Assembly (NCBI RefSeq): GCF_014132355.1
Contig: NZ_BLZO01000068.1
Location: 44,799-108,798, forward strand
Source: Okeania sp. KiyG1
Lineage (GTDB): Bacteria > Cyanobacteriota > Cyanobacteriia > Cyanobacteriales > Microcoleaceae
Direction: 5' to 3'
DNA: 64,000 bases
A program made the position numbers and the translations under genes. Below, piece by piece: positions 44,447 to 54,900 of the stretch; the first letter of the stretch is position 1, and every line of letters begins with the position of its first letter. The notes below the pieces were generated by a model, which searched no databases, was not told where the DNA came from, and worked only from the letters and a program-made list of their open reading frames with translations.

Positions 44447-44610
44447 GACCGCACCTTTGACTGTCCTCACTGTGGAATAAGAATAGACCGGGACTTGAAT
44501 GCGGCACTGGTGCTATCTCAGTATGGGGAAGTTAATCAAGAAAATAGGGAAGGCTGTGCCCGAATTTACGCTTGTGAACTGGAAGAGGGCGACCTCCCTG
44601 GTTGAAGCAA

Positions 44611-45158
44611 GAAGCAAACATCACCCACCCCCATCCCCTCCTGGGAGGGGAGCTAGAGGGGTGGGTCAGGTTTTACCTAGTGAGTGCCAGAATTGTGTAG
44701 GTATTGTACAGCAGTGAAAATAAGTTCCTGTGGATTCAAGACCAATAAATTACAATATAGAGATTAGTAATTTCTCTTAACTTTTGACTTTTGACCTATT
44801 ATAATACTGCCTCGGTCTTACAGAAGAACTAGCGGGACTTTGAAAGCCCCTACTCTTGACGTAGACTGCGGGATTTATCCCTCAGTATCCACCCAATCTT
44901 AACATTACAAATACATCAAAATGAGATAATTCATAATATATATTAAGCTTGCTACCAGATTTTCTATCTGGGAAACCAAAACTAAAAAAGCTACCAGATG
45001 TGGCTTTAGCCCCTAATCGTAGCAACAGTTGAGAATCCCCGAGCTTTTAAGCCGGGGATAGGTCAAAATGTAGAAATTATTAATTTCTCTTAACTTTTAA
45101 CTTTTAACTTTTGACTTTTGACTTTTGACTTATTATTAAGAATCGGGATTAAACTATA
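44611..45158. other. Intergenic, possible IS right end
   Basis: A hairpin ATCCCCGagcttttaagcCGGGGAT (about 45033-45056) followed by AGGTCAA resembles the right-end hairpins of IS200/IS605 elements and may belong to the decayed tnpB upstream. Heptamer-like TTTTGACTTTTGACT repeats (about 45087-45130) precede the next gene. No other gene is seen. Confidence 0.4.
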
Positions 45159-46259
45159 ATGACATTTGAACAAATTTGGCAACGCTCCGATCTGTTAGGA
45201 ACTCAAGTAATCACTCGTGATAAAGGTAAGCGACTAGGAGTAGTAAGCCAGTTATGGGTAGACGTTGATAGACGGGAGGTAGTAGCTATTGGACTACGGG
45301 ACAATATATTAGCCGTAGCTGGAATACCTAAGTTTATGTTTCTTGAAAATATCCGTGAAATAGGCGACGTTATCTTGGTAGATGACGAAGAAGTATTAGA
45401 AGAAGATATTGATGCTGAAGCCTATAGTAGCCTAATTAATAGCGAAGTCCTCACAGAAAATGGTGAACTTTTAGGTAGAGTTAGAGGTTTCAAGTTTGAT
45501 ACTACAGATGGCAAAGTTTTGTCATTGATTATTGCTTCTATTGGTATACCCCAAATTCCAGATCAAGTTATTAGCACTTATGAACTGTCAATTGATGAAA
45601 TTGTGAGCAGTGGGCCAAATCGCCTGATTGTGTTTGAAGGTTCTGAAGAAAAACTCAAACAGTTAACAGTGGGGGTATTAGAACGTTTAGGTTTAGGAGA
45701 AGCACCTTGGCAAAAAGAGGAAGATGGATTATATTATCCTCCCACTGTGAAACCTGATAATCAATTAGGTACAGGACAACCAGCGACTCGGGAACCTATT
45801 CGGACAGTAGCACCCTCAACTCAAGAAGCGTGGGATGAAGATTGGGCAGAATCGGAACCCAGAAGACCTAGAGTTGTTGAACCTGAACCTATTTATGATG
45901 ACTACTATGAAGAAGAAATGGCTCCCCCTCCACGTCAGCTAGAGCGAGAAGCAGTTTATGAAGATTATTATGAGACAGAAGCAGTTGTTGCACCACCAGT
46001 AACCCGTCAGGAAAGACAAGCTCCTACTTATGATGAGTATGAAGAAGATAATTGGGGAGAGTCAGGTGGATATGAGTATGAAGAGGAGAAATATGAACAG
46101 AAAGAATATAAACCTGCTTCAGAATATGAATATGACGAAGATATAGAAAAAGATGCCTGGGCTGATGATGAGGCTCCAAAACCCTATCAAGCACCTCGTG
46201 TAAATATTCCTCAGAAAACTAAGATGCCAGAATATGAAGAAGAACCTGGTGGTTATTAA
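45159..46259 (+). CDS. PRC-barrel domain protein with acidic tail
   Basis: A 366-residue soluble protein with two PRC-barrel domains. The first covers about residues 6-80 (LLGTQVITRDKGKRLGVVSQ, VVAIGLRDN), the second about 88-170 (LINSEVLTENGELLGRVRGF, VLSLIIASIGIPQIP). The last 150 residues are acidic, Tyr- and Pro-rich and probably disordered (YDDYYEEEMAPPP, EEDNWGESGGYEYEEEKYE). PRC-barrels occur in photosynthetic reaction-centre subunit H and in the RNA-processing protein RimM. This two-barrel form with a long acidic tail is common in cyanobacteria, but its role is not settled. It stands alone between repeat regions, with the ATG closely preceded by TATAAT (probably chance). Confidence 0.85.
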   Translation: MTFEQIWQRSDLLGTQVITRDKGKRLGVVSQLWVDVDRREVVAIGLRDNILAVAGIPKFMFLENIREIGDVILVDDEEVLEEDIDAEAYSSLINSEVLTENGELLGRVRGFKFDTTDGKVLSLIIASIGIPQIPDQVISTYELSIDEIVSSGPNRLIVFEGSEEKLKQLTVGVLERLGLGEAPWQKEEDGLYYPPTVKPDNQLGTGQPATREPIRTVAPSTQEAWDEDWAESEPRRPRVVEPEPIYDDYYEEEMAPPPRQLEREAVYEDYYETEAVVAPPVTRQERQAPTYDEYEEDNWGESGGYEYEEEKYEQKEYKPASEYEYDEDIEKDAWADDEAPKPYQAPRVNIPQKTKMPEYEEEPGGY

Positions 46260-46586
46260 ATCAATGGATAATGGATAATGGATAATGGATAATGGATAAT
46301 GGATAATGGATAATTAGGGCTTGCCGATCTAACCTCAAAGTCTTTATACATCAGGTTTGAATATTTTTAGGTATCAAAAAATTCTAGCTTTTAGGTAGTT
46401 CCGGTTCAATTTAGTAGCATATTTTGGGTAGATTATGGTAGAAAAATTAAGGGAAGATTGTTCCAACGACCTCTTCTATAATTCCCATTCCTCCTGGATT
46501 TACCGATTCAGGTTCCTGACTCCTACTTTTACCACTCATACTTTTTCAGCAAGCCCTAATAATTAATAATTAATAATTAATAATTA
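46260..46586. repeat. Intergenic region with an ATAATGG heptamer array
   Basis: ATAATGG is repeated about seven times (46265-46312), and a TTAATAA array lies at 46556-46584. The middle shares TATTTTTAGGTATCAAAAA and TTTTCAGCAAGCCCTAAT with the gap at 22.3-22.6 kb. No gene seen. Confidence 0.6.
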
Positions 46587-48599
46587 TTAATTGTTGAACA
46601 CTCCCTTAAGAAAATAAGTAGTCATATCTCCTTTCCCTTTAATTGAAACCTTACCCCGTTGTTCAAATACAAATTTTTGCTGGAGTCGCTGATATACAAT
46701 ACTGGTAACTTGAATTTTACTAGAAATACCAGTAGACTCCATCCTAGACGCAATATTTACAGTATCGCCCCACAAATCATAGATAAATTTAGTTTGACCA
46801 ATAACTCCAGCAACCACAGGCCCAACATGGATACCAATTCGCAAGGTCAAAGGTTTTCTTAGCCGAGCGTTTATGTGATCGAAACTAACCTGCATATCTA
46901 GTGCCATATTAGCGATCGCCTCTAAATGGTTGTCTTGCTGCACTAGCAAACCACCAACTACCATATAAGCATCCCCAATAGTTTTGATTTTCTCTAAACG
47001 ATGTTTTTTAGTCAGTTGGTCAAACTTAGAAAAAATTAAATTCAGAAAATTTACAAGTTCAATGGGAGAAACATTTGAGCAAAACTCAGTAAACCCCACT
47101 AAGTCAGCAAATAACACGCTCACATCATCAAAGCTATCAGCGATCGCCCTGTCTTCTTGTTGTAGACGTTTAGCTATTTTAGCTGGCAAAATATTGAGCA
47201 ATAACTGTTCCATTTGTTGTTGCTGAAACTTCAAAGCTTCCTGCGCAATTTTTCGATCGGTAATATCAGAAACAGTACCCTCGTAATACAATAATTTGCC
47301 CTGAGAGTTATGTACAGCACGAGCATTTTCAGAAACCCAAATTGTATGACCATCTTTGCAATATACTAAGGACTCAAAATTATATACAGCATTATCTGCT
47401 TTCATTGCTGCTACAAATTTTTGCCTGCGGTTAGGATCGTAATAAAGCTGTCGAGAAAGATCTTTAATATTTTTGAGTAACTCTTCTGGTGAAGAATAAC
47501 CATACATTCTTGCTAGCGCCATATTTGCACTAATAAAACGCCCAGAAGGAGTAGTCTGAAAAATACCATCAACAGCATTTTCTACGATACCATGATATCG
47601 TTGTTCTGCAATTCGGAGAGCTTCTTCTGCTTGCTTATGTTGGACTAAAGAAGCTAATTGGGTAGCTGCTGCCTGAATTAATTCGACTGGATAAAGTTGG
47701 AAAGAAATAACTTTTTTTTTAAAGAAAATCAAGACTGCTAATACCCGAGCGTCCGCAATAATTGGCACTCCAAAAGCTGCTTTTAATCCTACTTCTGCAG
47801 CTACTTTTGACTCGATTGAAAAATCTTCTATCCACTGTGGTTTTTGGGATGCCCAAACTTTACCAGGCAAACTATTATTATAGGTAAAAATTAACTTTGA
47901 ACTATGAGTTCCAAATCGGTCTAAATGAGGTTCTCTAGCATACCAAACTTGACTATATTCAATTACATTAGTAACCTCATTAGGAATCCATGCTTCACTA
48001 AAATCCCAATTAATTAGTTGGCAACAAGACTGAAGAATAATTGCTAATGCAGAATTAAAATCATCGGCATTATTAATAGATTGAGTTGTTTCTAATAAAA
48101 ACCTAATTTCTGTTTCAGCTCTTTCTTTTTCTGCTATTTCTGCTTGCAATTGTAGATTCTGCTCTGTCAATTCTTGATTTTTTTCATTTAGTTGTGCTTG
48201 TAAGGAACTAATCATTAATTGATTTTTGACTCGTGCTAAAACTTCCCGAATTTGAAAAGGTTTAGTAATATAATCAACTGCTCCTAGTTCAAAAGCTTTA
48301 ACCTTATCTAAAGAGTCATCTAAAGCGCTAATAAAAATTACTGGAATATCACAAAATTCATCTAAAGCTTTTATTTGTTGACAAACTTCATAGCCATCCA
48401 TTTCTGGCATCATTACATCTAATAATATTAAATTAGGAGGATTAGCTCTAATTATTTCTATAGCAGTTTTGCCACTTAACTCTGTCCTAACTTGATAGCC
48501 ATGACGCTTGAGCAAGGTTGACAGAAGCCGTAAATTCATAGGCAAGTCATCAACTATAAGTATATAGTTTGATGAAATAGTAGTTAACTCTAGGGACAT
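46587..48599 (-). CDS. Response-regulator adenylate cyclase (REC-GAF-PAS-cyclase)
   Basis: Soluble two-component output protein predicted to make cAMP. Order in 670 residues: receiver (about 12-130; ILLDVMMPEMDG with phospho-Asp about 61, then ITKPFQ), coiled coil, GAF (about 170-315), PAS (about 330-450; ENAVDGIFQT), then a cyclase-type linker (LLLNILPAKIAKRLQ) and a class III cyclase domain (about 480-668). Metal aspartates are in LFADLVGFTEF and TIGDAYMVVGG. Purine-binding Lys (EKIKTIGD) and Asp (IYDLWGD) fit ATP. The transition-state Asn and Arg are in TVNIASRME. Its GAF is clearly related to that of the GGDEF protein at 50376-51908 (shared WDF-EAW and W-SQ--WIED), so the two may sense the same cue. 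No cognate kinase is fused to it; the LOV hybrid kinase nearby is a candidate. Confidence 0.92.
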   Translation of the reverse strand: MSLELTTISSNYILIVDDLPMNLRLLSTLLKRHGYQVRTELSGKTAIEIIRANPPNLILLDVMMPEMDGYEVCQQIKALDEFCDIPVIFISALDDSLDKVKAFELGAVDYITKPFQIREVLARVKNQLMISSLQAQLNEKNQELTEQNLQLQAEIAEKERAETEIRFLLETTQSINNADDFNSALAIILQSCCQLINWDFSEAWIPNEVTNVIEYSQVWYAREPHLDRFGTHSSKLIFTYNNSLPGKVWASQKPQWIEDFSIESKVAAEVGLKAAFGVPIIADARVLAVLIFFKKKVISFQLYPVELIQAAATQLASLVQHKQAEEALRIAEQRYHGIVENAVDGIFQTTPSGRFISANMALARMYGYSSPEELLKNIKDLSRQLYYDPNRRQKFVAAMKADNAVYNFESLVYCKDGHTIWVSENARAVHNSQGKLLYYEGTVSDITDRKIAQEALKFQQQQMEQLLLNILPAKIAKRLQQEDRAIADSFDDVSVLFADLVGFTEFCSNVSPIELVNFLNLIFSKFDQLTKKHRLEKIKTIGDAYMVVGGLLVQQDNHLEAIANMALDMQVSFDHINARLRKPLTLRIGIHVGPVVAGVIGQTKFIYDLWGDTVNIASRMESTGISSKIQVTSIVYQRLQQKFVFEQRGKVSIKGKGDMTTYFLKGVFNN

Positions 48600-48886
48600 A
48601 CCTTCGAGAAGTAATAATATAGTTAATCAGCGATCGGCGATCGGCACTCAGCAGTAAATGTGTGTGTTTGCGGAGCATTCCGGAACGGAAAGGGGGTTGA
48701 AGTCCCTCCGCTCACCTTGCGGTTTATAGGAACTGGGAATTTCGACCCAGAGCTGCGCTTAAGCTGAAGTCCGCAGTTATTACCTAGGAGGCAAGCTGTT
48801 TGCGGAGCATTCCGTCAGTAAATGTACTTAAGCTCATAGGTAGTTAAAATTTAGTATAGCAGCTCTATTGAAATTTGATAATCTGT
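48600..48886. other. Intergenic, no gene seen
   Basis: Contains stretches such as TTTGCGGAGCATTCCG that also occur near 16.5-16.6 kb. No coding signal. Confidence 0.4.
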
Positions 48887-49093
48887 AATATCATGTCCGG
48901 TTGAATAGTTATAAATAAACAGCGGAGGAGTCAGTCCTCAGGAGTCAACCCACCCTCGCCCCTCCCCCTCCCTGCCAACCCACCCCTAGCTCCCAGGAGG
49001 AGGGGAAGTCAGTCCTCAGGAGGGAAGAAAGAAGGAAGAAGCAAGAAAAAAGAGAAAGTTTTTTTATCACTAATTATCCGGACATAATATAAC
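48887..49093. mobile_element. MITE-like element, second copy of the TAATATCATGTCCGG family
   Basis: The left end TAATATCATGTCCGG (48887-48901) pairs with the right end CCGGACATAATATAA (49079-49093). The interior is related to that of 6252-6412 in the opposite orientation (GGAGGAGTCAGTCCTCAGGA side). Confidence 0.65.
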
Positions 49094-49104
49094 ATCAATT
49101 CCTC

Positions 49105-50340
49105 TTGGAATCAGGAAGGCAGAAGGTAGAAGGCAGAAGGTTTTTTCATCACTCATTATCCGGACATGATATTATTGGTTATTTACCGAAAAATTGTGGT
49201 TTAAAGCCTTCTATTTTAAGGGGATAAAAAGAAAAATTTTCCTGTTCGTCAATCCTATGCGTTTTAAAGGAGAAGTAATTATTAATTATTAATTATTAAT
49301 TATTAATTAAGGTATCTTAGATCATGTCCGGTTGAATACTTACACTTTGGAATCAGGAAGGCAGAAGGCAGAAGGCAGAAGGTTTTTTCATCACTCATTA
49401 TCCGGGCATGATATTATTCGTTATTTACCGAAAAATTGTGGTTTAAAGCCTTCTATTTTAAGGGGATAAAAGAAAAATTTTCCTGTTCGTCAATCTTATC
49501 CGTTTTAAAGGAGAAGTAATTATTAATTATTAATTATTAATTATTAATTATTAATTAAGGTATCTTAGATCATGTCCGGTTGAATACTTACAGTTTGGAA
49601 TCAGGAAGGCAGAAGGCAGAAGGCAGAAGGTAGAAGGCAGAAGGTTTTTTCATCACTCATTATCCGGACATGATATTATTCGTCTATTTACCGAAAAATT
49701 GTGGTTTAAAGCCTTCTATTTTAAGGGGATAAAAAGAAAAATTTTCCTGTTCGTCAATCCTATGCGTTTTAAAGGAGAAGTAATTATTAATTATTAATTA
49801 TTAATTATTAATTATTAATTATTAATTAAGGTATCTTAGATCATGTCCGGTTGAATACTTACAGTTTGGAATCAGGAAGGCAGAAGGCAGAAGGCAGAAG
49901 GTAGAAGGCAGAAGGTTTTTTCATCACTCATTATCCGGACATGATATTATTGGTTATTTACCGAAAAATTGTGGTTTAAAGCCTTCTATTTTAAGGGGAT
50001 AAAAAGAAAAATTTTCCTGTTCGTCAATCTTATCCGTTTTAAAGGAGAAGTAATTATTAATTATTAATTATTAATTATTAATTATTAATTATTAATTAAG
50101 GTATCTTAGATCATGTCCGGTTGAATACTTACAGTTTGGAATCAGGAAGGCAGAAGGCAGAAGGCAGAAGGTAGAAGGCAGAAAGTTTTTCATCACTCAT
50201 TATCCGGACATGATATTATTGGTTATTTACCGAAAAATTGTGGTTTAAAGCCTTCTATTTTAAGGGGATAAAAAGAAAAATTTTCCTGTTCGTCAATCTT
50301 ATCCGTTTTAAAGTAGAAGTAATTGTTAACAATTAATAAT
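49105..50340 (+). repeat. Tandem array D: five units of 242-271 bp built around MITE-like ends
   Basis: TTGGAATCAGGAAGGCAGAA starts at 49105, 49347, 49595, 49866 and 50136. Each unit has CAGAAGG heptamers, CATTATCCGGACATGATATT, TTTAAAGCCTTCTATTTTAA, TTTTCCTGTTCGTCAATC, a TTAATTA heptamer run and, before the next unit, TCATGTCCGGTTGAATACTT. The facing CATGTCCGG and CCGGACATG motifs are the element ends seen at 6252 and 48887. Length differences come from heptamer copy number. No coding frame. Confidence 0.85.
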
Positions 50341-50375
50341 TAATAATTAATTGTTGATGACTTTAATTTCTAGAT

Positions 50376-51908
50376 TTAATTTATAGCTTTATCTACTCTA
50401 CTAACAGTGCAGTTTCGTTGTTGATTTTTTGCCTCATAAAGTGCTTGGTCTGCAAGAGAAATTAACTCTGCAGGTAACCGATCTTCTTGAGGAATCATAC
50501 TTGAAATACCCAGACTAATTGTAACATATTCATTGATTTCAGATTTAGCATGAATAATTTTCAGATTTTGCACTTCTAAACGGATAGTTTCAGCAATTAT
50601 AAAAGCGTTTTTAGCATCAGTATTAGGAAGAATTATTGCAAATTCTTCTCCTCCATAACGAGCTACTAAACTTCCAGAAATATCGACCATTTCATAAATA
50701 GTTTGAGCGATTTTTTTTAGGCAATCATCTCCTGCTTGATGACCATAACTATCATTATATAATTTGAAATAATCCACATCACAAATAATTAGAGAAAAAG
50801 GCAAATTCTGTTGTTTCATTATCTGCCATTCTTGGTCTAAATATTCATCAAAATGACGACGATTAGCTACCTGAGTCAAACCATCTAAGGTAGCAAGTAT
50901 ATGCAGTCTTTGATTAGCTAGTTTCAGAGTATATTCTGCTTTTCTACTTTGAATCATTACTCCTAAATGATTAGCTAATGCTTTAACTAAATCAATTAAT
51001 TGTTGATTTTTTGGAGTAACTTCTTTATTGAAGAAAACCAAAATTCCTAATACCCGATCGCTCCATAAAATCGGTACAGCAAAACAAGATTTGAATCCGA
51101 CTTTGATAGCTTGATCGTAACGTTGCAAAAAATTAGAAGATGTCTGACAAATATCTTCTATCCATTCTGAATCTTGAGATTGCCAAACTCTACCAAGCAA
51201 GCTTTTATTATAAGTAAAAGTTAATTTTTTACTATCATCTCGGAATTCATACAAATTTGGTTCATTAGTATAACAAGCTTGACTATGTACAATTTTAGAA
51301 CTATCAGAATTAACAAGCCAAGCTTCACCAAAATCCCATTTAATATTTGAACAAATATGATTGAGAGTAACTTCAAGTGCTGAATAAATATCTGAAGTAG
51401 CAGTAATTTTCTGAGTAGTTAATAACAAAAAACGAATTTGTTCTTCAGTACGTTGACGCTCAATAATTTCTTGTTCTAGCTTAGAGTTTCTCTCTTTTAA
51501 TTCCATTTGTAGTCTATAAGTAGATAGTTGATTTTCAACCCGTGCTAATACTTCTCTAATTTGAAATGGCTTGGTAATATAATCTTTACCCCCTACTTCA
51601 AAAGCTTTAATTTTATCTACTTCTTGATTATAAGAACTAATGAAAATTATTGGTATTTCTTTAGTTTTTTCAAAACTTTTTAATTTTTGGCATACTTCAT
51701 AGCCGTCTATATCCGGTAAATCAATATCAAGTAATATCAAATCTGGCAGAGAAATCTGTGCTCCATTAATTGCAATTCTACCATTAATAGCTTTTCTGAC
51801 ATAATAACCATGATGCTCGAGCATACTTGCTAATAACCGTAAATTTTCCGGTGCATCATCAACTACTAAAATATTTGCTGGTAAATTTTCATATTTTTTT
51901 TGCTTCAT
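50376..51908 (-). CDS. Response-regulator diguanylate cyclase (REC-GAF-GGDEF)
   Basis: Cytoplasmic two-component output protein predicted to make cyclic di-GMP from GTP. It has 510 residues: receiver (about 12-130; LLDIDLPDIDG, then ITKPFQ), coiled coil, GAF (about 165-310) and GGDEF (about 345-505). The active-site loop is intact as RYGGEEF, with CDVDYFKLYNDSYGHQAGD upstream. The inhibitory RxxD site expected before GGEEF is absent (ISGS), so product inhibition through it is unlikely. The ATG at 51908 directly follows the stop of the LOV hybrid kinase (stop at 51909-51911), so the two are co-transcribed and the kinase is the natural phosphodonor. The GAF is a paralogue of the one in the adenylate cyclase at 46587-48599. 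Confidence 0.93.
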   Translation of the reverse strand: MKQKKYENLPANILVVDDAPENLRLLASMLEHHGYYVRKAINGRIAINGAQISLPDLILLDIDLPDIDGYEVCQKLKSFEKTKEIPIIFISSYNQEVDKIKAFEVGGKDYITKPFQIREVLARVENQLSTYRLQMELKERNSKLEQEIIERQRTEEQIRFLLLTTQKITATSDIYSALEVTLNHICSNIKWDFGEAWLVNSDSSKIVHSQACYTNEPNLYEFRDDSKKLTFTYNKSLLGRVWQSQDSEWIEDICQTSSNFLQRYDQAIKVGFKSCFAVPILWSDRVLGILVFFNKEVTPKNQQLIDLVKALANHLGVMIQSRKAEYTLKLANQRLHILATLDGLTQVANRRHFDEYLDQEWQIMKQQNLPFSLIICDVDYFKLYNDSYGHQAGDDCLKKIAQTIYEMVDISGSLVARYGGEEFAIILPNTDAKNAFIIAETIRLEVQNLKIIHAKSEINEYVTISLGISSMIPQEDRLPAELISLADQALYEAKNQQRNCTVSRVDKAIN

Positions 51909-54900
51909 TTATGCCTCACTTTCTATTAATTCAAGGATGATATCTAAACGAAAATTTTCTACTAAATTTGTCAAACAATTAATTAAGTCAATTTCTGTTT
52001 CAGGAATTTGCTGAATTAGCTCACTGACTATTTGATCGTTAACAGATAATGCAGCAAAATGTAATTGCTCTAACCATTCAGGAGGCATAATGCTTAAAGA
52101 TTCTTTTGTAAGTTTTATTTGAGGTTCTCTAGTAGTAGAATTTGATGTTATTTCTTGATACAGATAACGTACTCCCAAATAACTCGCCAACTTTTCCAAC
52201 AATATATCTTCTGAAAAAGGTTTAGCAATAAAATCATCACAACCTGCTGCCAAAATAGCATCACGATCTTCATCAAAAGCACTAGCAGTTAAAGCAATAA
52301 TCGTAGTTGCTTGACCAAAAGATGTTTGCTTAATAATTTTAGTTGCTTCATAGCCATTCATAACTGGCATAATAATATCCATAAGAATTAAATGAGGTTG
52401 CCAAGTTTGACAAATAGATATGGCTTGTTTGCCATTCTCAGCATTCTTAATTTTAAATCCTAAAGGCTGAAGTAACTGAATTAGTAACTGACTGTTTTCT
52501 GGCACATCTTCCACTACTAAAATTCGATAAGTAGGTTGATGAGGTTCTAAGCCGATAATTTTATGTTGATTAGATAATATTGTTGTTTTGGCTATTTCTA
52601 TAACTTCAGCAACAATATCAAAAGTAAAAGTTGTACCTTTTCCTACTTGACTACTAACAGATATATCTCCTCCCATTAAATTAACAAATTCCCGACTAAT
52701 AGGTAAACCCAAACCAGTTCCTTCTATTGATTTTTTACCAGTTTTTGTTTGAACAAAAGGCTCAAATAAACTATTTATTTCTGATGTTTCAATCCCTGGA
52801 CCAGTATCTGTAATAGTAAATTTTATCTGCCCTAGTTGGTGATGATTAAATACTGATAATGTAACTTTTCCTTCAGATGTAAACTTGACTGCATTACCTA
52901 AAATATTAATCAGAACTTGACGCAACTTCCCTTCATCAGTTTTGATGATTTCAGGTAAATCATCGGCTACTTCAAAGATTAGTTGCAAGCCTTTTTTTCT
53001 GGCTTTTAGCATCATCATATCTTTTATAGATTGGAGCAGTTCTTCTAAATCAAAGCAACTTTCTGTTAAAGTAGCTCTACCTGCTTCAATTTTCGACATT
53101 GATAAAATATCATTAATTAAATTCAGTAAATGGTCTCCACTACGATTAATAATTTTTAACTGCTCAATTTGCTCCTCATTTAAAGAATTATCCCGCACCA
53201 ACAATTGGCTGAAACCCAAAATTGCATTTAAAGGAGTACGTAATTCGTGAGTCATAGAAGCAAGAAAATTACTCTTAGCATGGTTAGCAGCTTCCGCAGT
53301 TTCTTTAGCATTTTTGAGTTCAACTTCTCCTTGTAAACGTTCTAATTCTGCCCCCACCCGTGCAGCAAAAATTTTCAAAATCAACTCATCAGAAGAATTA
53401 ATATCCATTGGTGCAACATCCATAACTGTTAACAAACCAAGAATTTTGCCTTGGGAATTACACAGAGTAATACCCCAATAACTTTCTAAATTTAACTCAA
53501 CTAACCAGACATCTTGGGGAAAAAGTTGTTGTAAAGAATGTGGATAATAACAAATTTTCCCCTCTAATACTTTCTCACAAGGAGTGCCTACTATATGATA
53601 ACTGATGTCTTTTATCACTTGATCGCCATTCCACAATGCTCTGACATAGAGTGTTTTTTCTGCTTCCTTCCATTCATTAATACAAGCATAATCAAGTTGT
53701 AGCACTTGAGCTAGACTCCGAACACAAGCACCGAAAAAATCATCTCCTGTATAAGAAGCAGTACCTTCAACAATAAAACGTAAAGCTTCCTCCCGTTCCT
53801 TTTTCTCTGTGATATCAATGCCAAAAGATTGAATTTCAATTAAACGTCGGTCTCGATCTATTATTGGTTGATTTGTCCAACTAACCCAGCGCTTTTCCCC
53901 AGAAGCAGAAATGACTTGATATTCTGAAGTTGTTGGAGATAATTTTTTCTGAATTGATTGAATATTTTCCTGTACTTGCTCTTGAACTATTCCATCTGGC
54001 ATTAGTTCTAAAAAATTACTGCCTAATAATTCAGTTGAGGACTTGCCAAAAAATTGACAGTAGTATTGGTTAACGAATGTGAGCGCACCATTTGGCTTGC
54101 ATCTACAAACCAGTACACTGTCCTGTGACTCTACCAGTTCCCGATAACGAATTTCACTTTCTCTTAAAGCTTCTTCTATCTGTTTGCGGTCGTTAATATC
54201 CTGTAGAGACCCTACCATCCTAACAGGAGTTCCATCTTGCTCCCAAAGAGCTTGACCTCTAGTTAAAACCCACTTATAATTCCCATCTTTGCAAAGTATA
54301 CGATGCTCAACAACAAAATTAGGAGTCTCTTGCTTGAGGTGACTCTTCATCAACTCCATCACCATTTCACGATCGCCTGGATGTATCCGACTGTACCATT
54401 CATTGTAGTGGGGTTGAATTTCATAGTCTTCATAGCCCCATATAGCCTTCAACCGAGATGACAGAAAGGTTTCATTTGTTGTAATATTCCAGTCATAAAT
54501 CCCTTCATTATTGCCTTTTAATACTAACTGCCAACGTTCTTCGCTTTTTTTGAGTGATTCTTCTACCTGTCTGCGAATCTGAATTTCTTGCTCTAATAGT
54601 TCATTTTGTGCAGATAATTCTTGTCGTTGTTGTTTTTCTTGTGCTAAAAGATTTACTTGAGCGATGGCAATACCTACTTGAGCTGCCACTGCTTCCAACA
54701 ATTCTATTTCTTCTGCTTTCCAATGACGAACATAACTACATTGGTGTACCCCGATCGCCCCATTAGTTTTTCCTTGATAAGAAGTTCTAATTGCCATCAT
54801 TGACCTGAGCTTGAGTTGCTTACATAGAGGTAAAACTTCTTGGAGCAGAGGTTCAGCATAGATATCATCAGTAGCAATTGCTAAGTCTTGCGACAACATT

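Larger units (their letters stand above)
42928..44610 (+). pseudogene. Decayed tnpB (IS200/IS605 OrfB) with several small insertions
   Basis: Pieces of one RNA-guided-nuclease-family protein lie in order but in different frames: YAKKLKLKLSNQERS and RFVYNYGLSM (42930-43055); FTN, then QPEYAWTNNYSSRIYQSAFQ and HLGEAFK (43120-43230); a gap filled by AT-rich repeat sequence (about 43241-43650); TISPGKKIKIP (about 43710-43740); RuvC-I FGIDVGVKQFASI (about 43900); RuvC-II VCLESLNVKG (about 44190-44220); zinc finger CHNCG and CPHCG; RuvC-III DRDLNAAL (about 44490). The catalytic acids are still readable, but frameshifts, stops and two palindromic insertions (44327-44355 and 44419-44446) rule out a product. 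Frames at 43832-44059 and 44499-44717 are parts or shadows of it. Confidence 0.85.
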
